DNA of 64,000 nucleotides from Pyrenochaeta sp. MPI-SDFR-AT-0127. Taxonomy: Eukaryota > Ascomycota > Dothideomycetes > Pleosporales > Cucurbitariaceae. The DNA is taken from the NCBI GenBank assembly GCA_020747015.1, contig JAGTJM010000007.1, forward strand, positions 248,001 through 312,000, given 5' to 3'. The notes below the pieces were generated by a model. The model was not told the DNA's origin. It made no database searches and was given only the letters and a program-made list of their open reading frames with translations. The position numbers were made by a program, and so were the translations under genes. Shown piece after piece: positions 1 through 12,229 of the stretch (position 1 is the first letter of the stretch; each line of letters begins with the position of its first letter).

Positions 1-841
1 CTTTTTGCCAGTATCATCTTCTATACGTTCGGACTTTCTCTGACCAAGATTTCAATATTGCTCCAGTATCTCAGGATCGCTGTCGACAGGCCAATCCGTT
101 TGGTTTGTTGGGGTTGCCTACGGTTCACCATCCACATCTGCATCGAAGTCTTCGTCACATGCATCTTCCAATGCTTCCCTGTCGCTAAGTTCTGGGATCT
201 GCGAATCTTTGGAAAGTGCGTTCAATTAGGTGCACTCTATTACGCGCACGCTGGTGTCAACATCGCCCAAGACTTTTCGCTTATAGTTCTTTCATTCTTC
301 TACGGAAACTCCTATTGCCGAAGCGTCAGAAGATCAGCATTATGGTGATTCTTGGCTTGGGTGGCATGTAAGTTTCGTATCTAGTCGCAATTGCGATCCA
401 ACCTCGAACACGACCTTAGTGCCGCGACTGCGTCTGTTTGTCGCCTCTATTATTTGTACGTCCTTAATAATACCTCCGACCTCACGTGGGACAACCATGG
501 ACCGGCGACATGGTCCGCAATAGAATTTAAACGTTGGTATTTTATGTGCGTCGCTGCCGACTCTCCGCGCTTTCTTCATCAAGTACTGGCCGAGTGCATT
601 TTTGTCTTCCTTTGGCCCCCGCCGAAATGCCACAGAACCCGAGCACACGACAAGAGGCCAATACTACAACATGGAAGGCTCCATTATGGCCAGGAAAACA
701 ATTACGATCCAGGGCGTCAGAAATGTCGAAATGGGTGACGCGGCACAACCGGACTGCTTGTCAAGCCACACCGAAAATTTTGAGATTAGGAGCGCAACGC
801 CTGAGTCGCAACGTGGGCTGTCGACAATTCCCAGGTTTTGA
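1..841 (+). pseudogene. SAT4/PTH11-like rhodopsin-domain membrane protein, broken, 5' end outside window
   Basis: Frame 1 opens at the window edge with a membrane segment and the family motif LTKISILLQYLRI, then FQCFPVAKFWD, GKCVQ and NIAQDFSLIVL. These are hallmarks of the fungal rhodopsin-domain family (integral 7TM proteins, some PTH11/SAT4-like; not retinal opsins). Near 310 the frame shifts: RKLLLPKRQKISIMVILGL continues in another frame. A GT intron donor follows at about 367. The later exon reads TSDLTWDNHGPATWSAIE, then a second shift is needed to reach NVGILCASLPTLRAFF and a hydrophilic tail ending at 841. Two frameshifts make a functional product unlikely. The start lies to the left of the window. 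A shorter decayed copy of this gene lies at 11.4 kb. Confidence 0.75.
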
Positions 842-1043
842 ATGAACGTCTCATCTATTGTTGGGCCTTGTATATAAAGAATTCGCCTTCTACAAAGCTC
901 ATTTAATGATCAGCACGAGTCCACGAATATCGACCGAGTACATGATGGGAACAGACCAATCAATATATTGAATTTGGGTAACGTGGTTTATCATCTAGCG
1001 GCGCACCCTACCAACATCACGACTATTACAGACTATTACAACA

Positions 1044-2638
1044 ATGCCACCACAACGCAACGCGCAGCCAACCTATAATGAAGGCACTCTATTTCTTGCA
1101 ATCAAGGCTACCCAAGCTGAGGTTCCAGATACTATAAGACACGCAAGCAGAGCGTTTAACGTCCCCCCAAACAACGCTAAGACATCGACGCACTGGAAAG
1201 CTATCACGACGCGCGATCCTCAACGCAACTGCAAGAATCTAGACGAGCTAGAGGAGCAGGCGATTGTGCGACGTATACTTGAGCTTGATGCACGAGGGAT
1301 AGGCGCCACAAGGACCACGGTACATGAAATGGCTATTGATCTATGCGCTGCGCGTGGGAAAGAGCCTGTTGGCAAGTGCTGGGTAGACAGGTTCAAAATG
1401 CGTACGCCTGAGATCACACTTCGACACAGCCGTCCATACGATCGCCAGCGAGCTCTAAACGAAGATACAAGGGTTAGAACGCCCTGGTTAAAGCTAGTGG
1501 AGGGCATAAAGGCGAAGTATGGCATCCTTAACGAAGACACACACACATAACTTTGATGAGACAGGCTTTGAGAAGCGAAGCAATCCAAAGAGGATACAGC
1601 CAGGCAGCCGGGAGTGGGTTACAATCATCCAGGGCAAATGCGCAGCTAGGTGGGCCATCCCACCCTTTGTTATTTTTAGCGGCAAGGTCCTTATATCAGA
1701 CTGGTACCCAGGAATGCCTCCCGACTGGGTTGTTACAGTTAGCCTACATGGCTGGACGTCAAATCAGCTTGCATCGCGTGGTTGACGCATTTCGACATGC
1801 ATACAAAGTAGCGTATTGTAGGCACGTACCGTCTACTAATTGTAGACGGCCATGAGAGCCATAACAGTTATGAGTTCCACAAATACTGTGAGGAATAGAA
1901 GACTATTGTCCTGTGCATGCCCTCACATTTATCACACCTATTGCAACCACTTGATGTGGGCTGCTTCGCCTTTAAAGCGGGCGGACGGCGATGAGATTAA
2001 CGGCTGGTCACGGTGCTCTATTGACCAAGTCAGGAAAACCACCTTTCTACCAGCCTTTAAGGTTGCCTTTGAGAAGGTAATTACAAAGGAAAATATCCTT
2101 GCAAGCCTTAGAGGCGCTGGATTAGTCCCATACGACCCAGAGACTGTGTTATCGAAGCTTGACGTGAAGCTTCGCACGCGCACACCTCTTGCACTAGAGG
2201 ATACCCTGTGGGAAGCCAAAACACCAAGCAACGCCCGCGAGATAGAGGCTCAATCAAGGTTTATTCGCGATCGGATTCGAATGCATAAGTGCTCCTCGCC
2301 TGCTTCTATAATTGAAGCTGTGACTCAGTTCAAGAAGGGCGCTCAAAAGATCGCTCATGAGATCGTGTTGATGTGCAAGGATTCAAAAGGCAGTTGAGGC
2401 AACAAGAGAGTGTAAAAGTCGTAAGAGGAAGTATATTCGGACAGGGGATATACTCACTGTTGATGATGTACATAACTTGATTGTTCCTGAGGAGGCTAGT
2501 GGGCAGGAGGGGGTCAAGAAGCCTGCAAAGAGGGCTCCAGCGGGGAGGCACTGCGGACGTTGCGGCGACACTGGCCACAACTCTCGCGCCTGTAAGGTAG
2601 AAATTGAAGATGAAGAAGATAGCGACGAGTCTGAGTAA
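1044..2638 (+). pseudogene. Pogo-type DDE_1 transposase with C-terminal CCHC zinc knuckle, degenerate
   Basis: A Tc1/pogo-class (DDE_1) transposase in pieces. From the ATG at 1044 comes an N-terminal helix-turn-helix/CENP-B-like part (LEEQAIVRRILELDARG, KCWVDRFK, HSRPYDRQRALNEDT). The frame shifts near 1530. The catalytic first Asp block HNFDETGF follows, then PGSREWVTIIQG and IPPFVIFSG. The second block reads as VDGHESH near 1845 with stops and shifts, and LSHLLQPLDVGC follows. A long intact C-terminal stretch (LPAFKVAFEKVITKENIL, EAKTPSNAREIEAQS) ends, after one more shift, in a zinc knuckle CGRCGDTGHNSRAC (CX2CX4HX4C) and an acidic tail. At least three frameshifts plus stops mean it is dead. 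A second member of this family lies at 34.5 kb. Confidence 0.85.
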
Positions 2639-3766
2639 TCTGATAGTCTGCAAAGCATGGGTGGCTTGTTGTAGTGTTGAGTTATTCACATGCAAAGGCA
2701 CGCACTTTGGGAGGGTGGCCCGCTCGGGGTTGATCTACATTAAATTGAACAATATGTCACTCTGATATCTAACGTAGGGTCTATCCCTGCGCTTATGCAT
2801 ATCCTACCCCCGCTATAGTTAGTACTCCGGGCCGATAAAGCTTGGTGATCCGTCGGGCTGCCTGACAGATCCATGGGCTACTTGGACTCGAGACCAGCCC
2901 GCCCAGTCCGCCAATGTCGAATGCTGGTGGCAGACATCCACAGCCTGCGACAAACAAGCGTCCTTAGGCTCGGTGGCTAGGTGTTGCACATTGAACTCGG
3001 GTGTGTTCTGATCTTCTTCCTCTCTCAGTGGAAAGAAAAAGCTTGCCATAAAACGATGCAGAGGACGACTTCTTCTCTTCCGCTTTGCTGTTATGTGCAG
3101 CCAATATTTAGATGGCCGGTCATGGGGGCTTCTCCGTGGAAATGGAGCCGATACCGATCAATCCAGATTAGCTAGATCGCTCATCAAATTGCCCCAGCAA
3201 GACGCGTCCGTGAACCACAAACCTCAACTTCGGTACGTCCGGGGACACCATTTCCCCTCAACTTCGGCAACTACCGTCATTGTTGCTGCCTGTTACAGCT
3301 CTCATTTCCGTGTCCAGGTCATTCGTGCGCCCTTTCAGCTTAGTGGTCCTCTTCTCGGAAAATGAGACCGTCACACCAGAGAGATGCACGGAAGAGTGGC
3401 CGCTAATAACGTTTATCCAGCCTGTCAGCCAGCGGCTACACAGTCCGACCACGTTGGGTGAGATGCTGCAGGACTTCAATGCACCAGGTCCCTGCTAATT
3501 GGGAACCAGATGCGCAACGAGCTAAATCCAGCTTCTTGATATGCGGTACCACTAAGCTGTTCCGTGCCGTCCGTAGTGCAGGACTGCCTCGACATCTCGA
3601 CCAAACAATTCCGTTCTCGCATCTCCTCCCTGTCGACCCAGATATCTGAGATGAGCTTTTACCAACAGCTTCACGCATGATCACTTTCATCGCACGTCTT
3701 CCGAGCGGTCTCATTCCATAATAACGACTCCAGCCGTTGCACGGTTGCTTTCTATTGCGTATGAAA
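2639..3766. other. Intergenic stretch, no gene recognised
   Basis: This holds the 3' flank of the pogo remnant and the upstream region of the rhodopsin-domain gene at 3767. Open frames here are short, overlap on both strands and show no family motif. I see no clear terminal repeat for the upstream transposon. Confidence 0.5.
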
Positions 3767-5270
3767 ATGGCCAGTTCAGGCACAGTCATCGTTGGAGGCA
3801 TCCCCGTCGATACAAGCGAATTAAACTTCACTGATAACTCGTCAAAAGTCGGCAGCATCAAAACGGCGAATATCACACTTATTGTCCTAGTCGTTCTCTT
3901 CGTCGGCTTGCGGCTCTTCGTGCGAATACGCGTGGTTCGCAAGGTCTTTGTTGATGATAGTATGGCTGCTCGATGTTACATCTTTGCAGCTCCAATCGGC
4001 TGACTACCTTCGTAGTCCTAATCGTGCTTGCGGCTGTTTTCACAATCACACTCGCTTCCATCTGCGTCGGTGGTAAGTAGATCAATCTTAGTCGAAGGAG
4101 GCTGCTCATCATTATAGCTACTAGCCATGGGCTTGGAACGCATGTGTGGATGCTTCCGATGACCGATATTTTGGATATCATAAAGAGCTGCATCCAGGTA
4201 AACACGGTTCTTCCATCGATCCGTTCAAGGCGTTGCTTACCTATAACAGTACCTATACGTTTGCCAGGTGCTCTACACTTGCGCCATCGCCTTCACCAAG
4301 ATAGCTATTGTAGCATCGTACCTCCGTTTTATCCAAGACTGGAAGTTTAGAATTGCCATGTACTTAACCGCTATTGTAATTGTTGGTCTCTGGTTCGCAG
4401 GTGAGTACCAATATGTGGTTGTCAAGGCCTCTGCTGATGGTTCGTAGGAATCTTCGTCACAATATTCCAATGTCATCCTGTGTCTGGCGCATGGGACTTT
4501 ACTAAGTCACAGGCAAAATGCTTGGATTTCGTGAAGTACCTATATGCAAGTTCCTCCATCAACGTGGCGACTGATGTCGTGCTCTGCGCCCTGCCCTGTC
4601 CTTATCTCTGGAAATTGCGCATGCCTGTAAAGCAGAGAATCATACTTTGTCTGCTTTTCACAGGAGGAGCTGGGTAGGCGCCAAAAACCTGGAAGGGATG
4701 AGCAAAGGCTGACATATCACAGGGCCTGCATAGCCGCCATCATTAGGATTGCAAAATTTTACACATTGTGGAGTTTGGACGTTACATGTCAGTACCGATG
4801 TCTCCTTACAACATCCAGTGCTTCATATTTCCTTGATACCGGGCGACTGTTTGAACTAAAGTCTGGTTGGTGCATAATACTGAAATCTCTCAGATGCAAT
4901 TGTTCCTTGTCTCAACCTATCGGTGATTGAGTGCAGCCTAGGAATTATCTGCATCAGTATTCCGCCTCTGCGACCGTTAGCACCTCGCCTGTTCCCGATA
5001 GCACTTCGAAGCATTCAATCATCGGCCAATTTGCCTTTGCAAAGCTCGTCCCTAGGCAAGAAGTCGGCTCCATCAGCTAACGATCTATCAAAAAAGCGCG
5101 AAAGGAAACAGAAATCAAATCTACATCCAGAAGAAAACTCGATCTTTGAATGTGGAAGTGTTGAGCAGACTATGACTATCGATGGCGCGTCTGAGACAGA
5201 CTATCAAGGGGACATACAGCTGAACGAATGGAACTCCTCGAAAGCGTCCCAGAATTCGCCATATGTATAA
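3767..5270 (+). CDS. SAT4/PTH11-like rhodopsin-domain integral membrane protein, seven exons
   Basis: A membrane protein of the fungal rhodopsin-domain family. Its function is unknown; PTH11-like relatives act as surface receptors. Exons read from splice sites: 3767-3959, 4016-4072, 4118-4197, 4268-4400, 4448-4673, 4723-4787, 4894-5270. All six introns are GT-AG and 45-106 nt. The joined product has an extracellular N terminus with NFT and NIT sites, TM1 (ITLIVLVVLFVGLRLF), VDDILIVLAAVFTITLAS, GLGTHVWMLP, AIAFTKIAIVASYLRFI, FQCHPVSGAWDF, INVATDVVLCALPCPYLW and CSLGIICISIPPLRPL, then a long basic/acidic cytoplasmic tail. The order matches the family from end to end with no lesion. An ATG six bases upstream (3761) is an alternative start. 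Neighbouring paralogues are on the other strand or broken. Confidence 0.88.
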
Positions 5271-5429
5271 AGTTAAGGATTCGGTGCACAGCAGTCAGAA
5301 TTTTGATTTTCAATCCGCACTCCATGCTTTCCCAACTTTCGGCTTTGGTCCGATGTGCGAGTTACCCGAAAAGGCGAAAACGATCCGTTGCACACGGTAA
5401 CGCACTCAATTCTTTCCGGATCGAGGAGA

Positions 5430-7550
5430 CTGGCGATCCATTCCATTTCCATCCATGCAGCCTGTGATAGAATGGATGGACATCCATTCCTGTCAACCTC
5501 GAGTGGAATGAATGGGATGGACGGCTAGCGTGGTCGTGTGGATGGATGGATAGTGGAAACGGATACCTGTAATCTATAGAGAAACCGTATATGTAATCTT
5601 TCCGCCTTGTTGCTTCTCGGGCTTCCATAAAGCTCAGTCAAGCCAACGGGTCAGTGCCTGGTAGCTTGACCTCTTCAAGAAGCTTCTCCTTACTGCTGAT
5701 ATATCCCCCACGAAGCCACGACTTCACCGTCTGCGTCATTCCAATCGTACTCGCACCCAGATTAGCCCGCTCGTCTCGGACCATTTTGCCGGCGGCCGGC
5801 AAGACCCTCTCCACACCAGCAGACATTGGGAGGATAGAAAACATATCGAGAGCCATCTATGATAACCGTGGATACTCCTCCCGTCTTTCATACCTGTAGC
5901 TCATAGGATCTATGACTTTCTGATCAGACATGCGGACATCCCGAAGCTAATCGTTATATTCGTCACCAACAGCGGGTGCTGCCCTATTAGCCACAACCTT
6001 CTTGGCTTGTGATAAGACAGATGGTGATGAGGCGTCTGTGATAAAGCCGGGGCCTGACGGTATTCTTCACGGTACTCGTCGAAGGGATTCCGATACATAC
6101 ACCGCTTCTTTGTGACTGGCTCGCTGCGTGCTCAACTCTGGGAAACAATCTGTGGCTCGTAATGCGACCGGTAGAGCCCTTCTACAAGGGACTTTGCTCT
6201 TTGGGTCCAGTTTGGCTGACCCGCCCACGTGTCCTCGAAATATTCTCAACGATAGGCTGGATGAAATGCAACGCGCCAGTGGCTGCGTAATAAACTGGTG
6301 TCTCGTCAAGCCGCGAGTAGTTCTCGTCAAGTTTCTTCCAACAGAGGTTAATATTAACCTTGAAGTGCTTAGGCTCAGGGTATTGATGAGCAGTGGCCTT
6401 ATAAACCTCCATTTATTAAGGAGGTATCCGTAGCCAAGCAAGATATCCCACTGGCATCCATATGCTTCGACATAGTCTTCGCTGTTGACCGTCGCCTTCG
6501 AGGGTAATCAGGGCGTGCTCGAAGTGTTGCAAAACCTCATTAAACAGAGCAATAATGGTTCAGTCCTTCTCGTCAAGCTTGTTCTCGTCTCTGAGACAAA
6601 GTGGCATCTCGTTCCTTGACTTCTTTCCCCTCAAAATCAACCCTTCCCACTCGTTCTTCCGTCCGTACCAAAGGTCCTCAAGGAAGTCTTTAAGGAGAAG
6701 GGCACGCCGAATCATATAAAGAGTGGAAAGCCAACGAGTTATCCCATCAATGATGACATCCAAAGGCTTTTTTGCTCGAACCGTTGGATCGTCAGATTTA
6801 CCGTACGTTATCAACCGAAGAGATCGAAGAAGATTAGTCAGTAAGTCCGAACGACGAATCCAGAGGACAAGGTTATGAAGCTTTCCAACAAGCCTTTCCG
6901 TCTCCAAGCTCGTGGACCTTCGCATCAAGTGCTTCGTTCCCTTCGTCGTCCACGAAAGCCTCCGAGTCGTGGCCAAAAAGCAGCGCCTTACCAGCAAGAT
7001 TAATGATATGGCCAAAGTAACGTAGTCGTCTAACCCTTGAAACCTAGCGCTTTCCCAGCTTCTTCCATCGCTGTGTCATTGTTACTACCATTGTCGGGTG
7101 TGAAGCATAGAACCTTACTGGTTATGTCATAGCTTTTAAGGACGTCAACAACGTGAGCGGCGATATTTTCCCCAGAATGGCGGTCGACAAGCTCAGGAAG
7201 ACCAAGGACCAGTTTCTCAGGCTGGCCAAAGGTATTGAGAAAGTAGCAAATGATTCCATACAAAGCATGACGATTATTTGACCTTCAGCCATCAAACGCA
7301 AGATGGATTAGCCCAGGGGCTGCCGCCAATACTCGTTTTATGTCTGCCTTGTTTTCTTCGTACACCTTAGGAATTCGTCTGCTAACAGAATCGTGGATAA
7401 GATGCGCTTCGGTTGTCTTCACCAGTGGATTGAGGTACTCGAAAGCTGCGCGGAGGTATGGATCTTCGCTTTGTCGGGAGGAGGAGTTGCTATTGATAAT
7501 CCAGCAGACTACCAGACGTTGACAAGCTAACCGATCAAAACGGCCAATGT
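5430..7550 (-). pseudogene. hAT transposase, degenerate, minus strand
   Basis: Minus-strand fragments in order form one hAT transposase. KADIKRVLAAAPGLIHLAFDG (about 7350-7285) gives the first catalytic Asp. YDITSKVLCFTPDNGSNND (about 7130-7070) gives the second. HNLVLWIRRSDLL follows near 6880 and DENYSRLDETPVYYAATGAL near 6300. The C-terminal dimerisation domain is MALDMFSILPMSAGVERVL near 5850. Several frameshifts separate them. The 5430-5637 flank carries GGATGGA/CATTCC-rich subterminal sequence like that of the intact hAT at 36.6 kb. The 5' side is cut off by the 5' end of a pogo-type element at about 7551. Confidence 0.8.
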
Positions 7551-7710
7551 GAGCGAACACTACTAGAATATTCTCTGAGGCGCTATCGAAGCTTCGAGAA
7601 CCACTCAGCTCATGTATATAAGCCTTTCAGTTCTCATTCGTTAGCGAAAACGCAGATCCTCATTTCTTACCCGGATGCCTCCTTGCTCGCTCCGCCCACC
7701 GAAAGAATCA
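7549..7710 (+). repeat. 5' end of a pogo-type element (orphan fragment)
   Basis: This matches the region just upstream of the pogo transposase at 34504. Both share GCGAACACT or CGAACACT, a CTAGA..TTCTCT arm, CGAAGCTTCGAGA, a TATATAA box, TTCCTCAT or ATCCTCAT, and CTCGCTCCGCCCAC. A third copy is at 16765-16955. No coding sequence follows here, so only the terminal and promoter-like part remains. Confidence 0.7.
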
Positions 7711-8010
7711 AACTAAATTTTCGCCACTATTTATTCTCCTGAACAATATAAAATCATCGAGAGTAGCTGAAAACATGGATTAGGCTACATTTCCTCTCTC
7801 AAGAGACTAGGGGTATATTTTAAACGCCCACATCGCAACCAAGTCTTGGGTCAAGAGTCGACTAAGGAAGAGCTCATTTTTCTTGCGGATCGTGCAAGGG
7901 CCATGAACAATGTTCATACTCTCCATTGGACTTCAGATATCAGAGTCTGATTTCAAACAATAGATGTCCCTCCATTTCGGAACTGCATATTTTCCAGCAT
8001 GCAGCCCTCC
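7711..8010. other. Intergenic stretch, nothing recognised
   Basis: AT-rich sequence between a transposon end and a solo LTR. No gene or repeat recognised. Confidence 0.4.
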
Positions 8011-8187
8011 TGTCAGAATTTAATGAATCTCTTTGGTTAAAGTGGATGGATGAGAATTGATTGTCTTCATTGTTGGTTCTGTTCTCTCTCCCTTTTAAAC
8101 ACAGACCTGATACATCGGTGATACATTGGTGATACCGTCCACGATGCAGTATTCGTATACTTCAGTTTTTATGCCTCTTATCTGACA
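8011..8187 (+). repeat. Solo LTR, family A, with 5-bp target duplication
   Basis: It begins TGTCAGAATT and ends TATCTGACA, so the LTR ends are TG...CA with inverted TGTCAGA/TCTGACA. The direct repeat CCTCC flanks it (8006-8010 and 8188-8192). The second copy is at 19510-19674 in reverse orientation with its own duplication. No internal retrotransposon sequence lies next to it, so it is a solo LTR left by LTR-LTR recombination. Confidence 0.88.
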
Positions 8188-8192
8188 CCTCC

Positions 8193-8841
8193 ACGTGCCT
8201 TGTAGTCGGCGGAAATCCGGTATAGAGATTACTGGAGCTGATGGGCGCATCAAAATTGGACCAGCTTTGCGCCTGCATTTGCCCGGATTTGGAGAGGAGC
8301 TCTAAGGCAACCCAATAACGTTTTAAATGCAAGATTATCGTAGGCCATTAATATTTTAAACAATTATAGTACGATCAAGTTAGGCTGCAATATTAAATCA
8401 TGGAAGCACCATTTATATAACTCTTAAGGCTATGATGCTCCTCAACCTCAACCCCAACCAAGCGCTCCGTCAAGAGCGCAAGTATATGCATCATTGTTTT
8501 GGTTACTAGACAGCTTCGTACCCTTGCAGAGTCCAAACTAAAGATCCTCTTCTGCACTATGCGGCAGCTGTGTCAGCACTACGAGGAGTTCTTATTCGTG
8601 TTGATAAACATCCCTATATCGACATAGAGGGCGAATGCATTGAGGCGCTGCTTGAGAATATCAAACGGCATTCTAATAACAAGAGTTTATCTCGGATATA
8701 TCCTCGAGAAGTCATGTGCCTGCTGTGAACACAATTTAAGGTTTTGAGTGAATAATAGCACGACAACAAAGCACCTGAGTGAACCTGCATTCCAGAACGT
8801 ACCGTGTAAGAGCTCAAAGGACCATCGAACCCATGCCCTCC
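8193..8841. other. Intergenic stretch, nothing recognised
   Basis: Downstream (3') flank of the minus-strand rhodopsin-domain gene. No family motif seen in any frame. Confidence 0.4.
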
Positions 8842-10330
8842 CTAAAACACCTTCACACCTTCCGTCGCATCGACTCGCCCAATCACATGCACAGGGCGCT
8901 GTGAAGATTGCCCGCTCCACCCATCACTGCTCCTGGGCCTCCCGAGCTCCTCAACCATGATCATATCATTGTAACTTCCAGAATCCTCATTATCCGTGCT
9001 CTCTTGAGCCCTCTGACCTACTTTTTTCCCCTCTTTAAGTACAATCGGCCCAACACCGTCATTCCTCAGAATTTTTTCCGCACTCCCGACATTCCTGCTC
9101 TCGGTGGCAATTTCTTGGAGTCGTATAGTGTACCTTTTGCTCCGGCTCGCACTGAAGACATATCCCGTCTCTGGCTGCGAACGACCGGACGAGAGGAGAT
9201 GGGGCCAGAATTTGGTAATTAGGGGCTTGAGAATCGGTATGCAGGCACCAACAATAGCGCCATTGACTTCGATGCAGGTCCAGAGAGCAATATCGAAGTT
9301 GTCGTAGGTAAAGTCGGTAGTGGTGGAGCCTTTGTAGATGGCGCGGAGGCGGATGATGGAAATTATGCAGACGCTACACTCAGGAAAGTACATCGTCAGT
9401 TCGAACGTCTCAGGCCAGGTAAATAAGGGAATAAAATGGAAAAGGATGGAATGAGGCTCATGTCGAGTCGAGCGGCAGAAGGAAGACAAATGAGGAGGGG
9501 AAAGAGAACCTACAAGAGCCCTAACGCAAAGATCAAACTAACCCCAATCTTCTGCTTCTTAGGCAACTGCAGTGACAATATGCTAGGAATTGGTAGCAAC
9601 ACAACAATAAAGTCAGAGAAGATATTGAGCCCTGCATTCAGAAACCACAGGACTCCGTTAGGCAAACACCCTCCCTGCACACTCTTATTCCAGTACCTTC
9701 CAACTGGCACACAGGGCACGATACTTGTAGCAACAACCCAAATTGTATATATACTAATAAAGGCCAGCACCGCAAAGTATACTTTGCGCCAGGACGATGG
9801 GGCAAAGAGACGCAGGCAAAACAGCAAGATCGCGAACTTTGTTAGGCAAAGTGACGTATTGTAGGACAATATGCTCACGTATGCCATCTAAGCGGTTGGT
9901 ATTAGATAGGTCCAACTTTGCGAGGGCGTTAGGGCTTTGGAAATGGACAGGCAATACCTTGAAGTATGTGGTTATGTGAGCGGGGGTGAGGGTATTCACG
10001 CGTTGACCAAGACCGCCCATTGTTACATCTACGCTGCGTTAGGTTTTGAATCAAAATTGTTGGATTGATATAGAGAGCGCGTGCCGAGGTGCATGGTGAT
10101 GGCGCAGACGAGCGCTGCTATCTATGTTGATATCACTCATTAGCTTCATCATCTCCTAAGCATTGCAAATGGTAATATACCCAAGCGAAGAAAATACAGG
10201 CATCCTCTTTGCCTGTAATTTTGACGAGCCTCCATCTCACAAACAATCTGAGGGACGTGAAGAGAGCCGAAATCAAGACGGATACATAGGAACATACAAT
10301 GACTTGGAATCCACGCGAGCTTATGGTCAT
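8842..10330 (-). CDS. SAT4/PTH11-like rhodopsin-domain integral membrane protein
   Basis: Minus-strand multi-exon gene. Exon 1 (10330-10181) reads SLRLFVRWRLVKITGKEDAC and ends FFAW. A 59-nt intron follows, then IAALVCAITMHLG, then GGLGQRVNTLTPAHITTYFK. A roughly 70-nt intron leads to the main exon from 9887: TSLCLTKFAILLFCLRLF, CVPVGRYWNKS, GLNIFSDFIVVLLPIP. The last exon (about 9370-8842) has CIISIIRLRAIY, YDNFDIALWTCIEVNGAIV and ACIPILKPL, then a long hydrophilic tail. The intron after MHLG ends in TAG but has no clean GT donor; it may be a GC-AG intron or a lesion. Apart from this the family layout is complete. The first codon is the ATG at 10330 but could lie further upstream. Confidence 0.78.
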
Positions 10331-11399
10331 TGTATAATAACGAGAAAGCGATGAATGCAGATGTGAGAATCAAAGAGAGCGGAGAGGCGTCAAAGGGACT
10401 TCTTGGATATTCATATGTCTCTTCCCCTTCCAGAAGAAGTGGTGCTGACTCGACCGCATTGGGACGGTAGGCAGCACGATATAGTGGCGCATGGGCATAT
10501 TCTGATAGAATGTTGACGCCTCAAATTACGGATGCATTTTGTCTGATCCGCGAGGGAAACTCTTTTCACAAGCTTTGTTACCGTGCGTCCGACCTCGCGC
10601 ACGCCTTTTGATTATTAAAAAGCTTACATAGTGCGGTAAAATGCATAACATCTAACGCATATACATTTATCGGAAGCCAAAACTCTCAATTGGCGTACGG
10701 CCATGCTCAAGATTCAGTCAAGAAAATTGTATTGCACCTGGAGGATTCCGACTAGTGGTTATAATGCTGGTTTTTCCCTGTACTGCCTGCGTTAAGACGC
10801 AGGAAGGGACAAAGTGAGCGAGTCAGAAATGACATGCTTTGGGCTGAAGCGGGGAGGCGGAAACATTCCCACGGTGATCGGACCAAATCGTATCAACATG
10901 GCGGCGTAGACTCGCGGCTCGGTTGCAGCGAGATTACCCACGCCTTCCAGCCAATGCAGTCATCACTCTCGGGGCGCAGGCAGTGTCTTTCCCGAACATT
11001 TAATTCGCTCATGATTTGCGTTGCGCTGCCCAAAGACTAAAGATGAGGTTTGTCAGTTTCTAGAGGAGGAGTCGCAGCAGTTAAGAGTTAAGGAGTGTCA
11101 GAGTGTATTCAGTCTATGTGAGAGCGCCACTGGGCAGTGTTTCAGGCACATGGCGGGCCAACAAATGGTAGTCAAATGTTAGTTAGTAGGCAATGTATGT
11201 AGAAAATGACATAAGCGCTGGCACTTGCCAAAACCCAGTTCCAGCCCGCCCGTGAGTCTCCACTGTGCCGCGGTGGCTAGCCAGAAACTCTGCAATGGCT
11301 CGCTTTGTTCTGGGGAAGTGGGTGCGGAGTCTTCCATCCTCCCGGGATCGACCCCGCACTAATGCCCCAGGTGCCAGGGTTTGGGAATACGTGCATATG
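10331..11399. other. Intergenic stretch, nothing recognised
   Basis: Upstream of the minus-strand gene. Short open frames on both strands without family features. The last part adjoins the decayed rhodopsin-domain duplicate. Confidence 0.4.
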
Positions 11400-11760
11400 A
11401 ACAATGCACGCAAGGATCTTCCAATGCTTCCCTGTCGCCAAGTTCTGGGATGCAAGAATCCTGGAAAGTGCGTCAGCACGGACGCGTTCTACTACGCCAA
11501 TACGAGTATGAACATCGGTCAAGACATTTCGCTTGCGCAAGCGTGAGAAGATAAGCTTCATGATGATTCTTGGCTTGGATGGCCTTTAGGTTTCACACCT
11601 TGAACCCCAATCTGGGAATCAACCGCTAATATCATCGCACTGCCACCATTGCGTTCATTTGCCGCCTCCACGCTTTAACCTGAGTCGCAACGCGGGCTGT
11701 CGGCAATCCCCAGATACTAAACGAACGTATTCGCCATTAGCATCCTTGCACGGGAAGCAT
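11400..11760 (+). pseudogene. Decayed duplicate of the rhodopsin-domain pseudogene at 1-841
   Basis: At nucleotide level 11417-11600 matches about 165-370 (TTCCAATGCTTCCCTGTCGC, AAGTTCTGGGAT, GGAAAGTGCGT, the AAGCGT..AGAAGAT block, GATTCTTGGCTTGG). The tail at about 11685-11725 matches 800-850 (CCTGAGTCGCAACG.GGGCTGTCG). The middle is deleted and no frame is open, so it is a relic sharing the same 3' flank rather than an independent family member. Confidence 0.72.
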
Positions 11761-11981
11761 CCGTACCTTGCGCAATACTTCGCTTGCTGGTGATGGATGA
11801 TTGCCGGGTTGACGCACTAGCCGCTTCGGGGTGCTCTTAACATTTCGCAAACGATTATATAGTCTGTGCGTTGGTCACGAGTCTTGGCCTCCACTTCCAC
11901 GGCATAGCCCTGGACTCCCCACAGGCTCCAGCCTGTCAGACGAGCAAATCAACAAACCAAAGTGCCCATGTATGCACTTTA

Positions 11982-12224
11982 TGTTGACAGGTCTAGAAAG
12001 TACGGTGATATCTGATCGGAGAGACCGAAAACTTAGACTTTCGGTGAGACCGAGAATATCGGATTGACCGTCGGTCAGACCGAAGAGCTGAAGTTGAGGC
12101 CGTAGATATAAAAACTAGGCTGCGCTTTGAAGAAAGAGGGAGAGACAACTCAAAAATAGAGATAATTCCAAGCCTATTGAGAACTGCATCACATGTGCCA
12201 CGTATTTGAGTACTCATAACAAAA
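11982..12224 (+). repeat. Solo LTR, family B, copy 1
   Basis: It begins TGTTGACAGGTCTAGAAAG and ends TACTCATAACAAAA (CA mutated to AA compared with copy 2). The 5-bp direct repeat CTTTA flanks it (11977-11981 and 12225-12229). Internally it has several GAGACCGA-type motifs. Copies 2 and 3 are at 21891-22111 and 40748-40993. Confidence 0.85.
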
Positions 12225-12229
12225 CTTTA

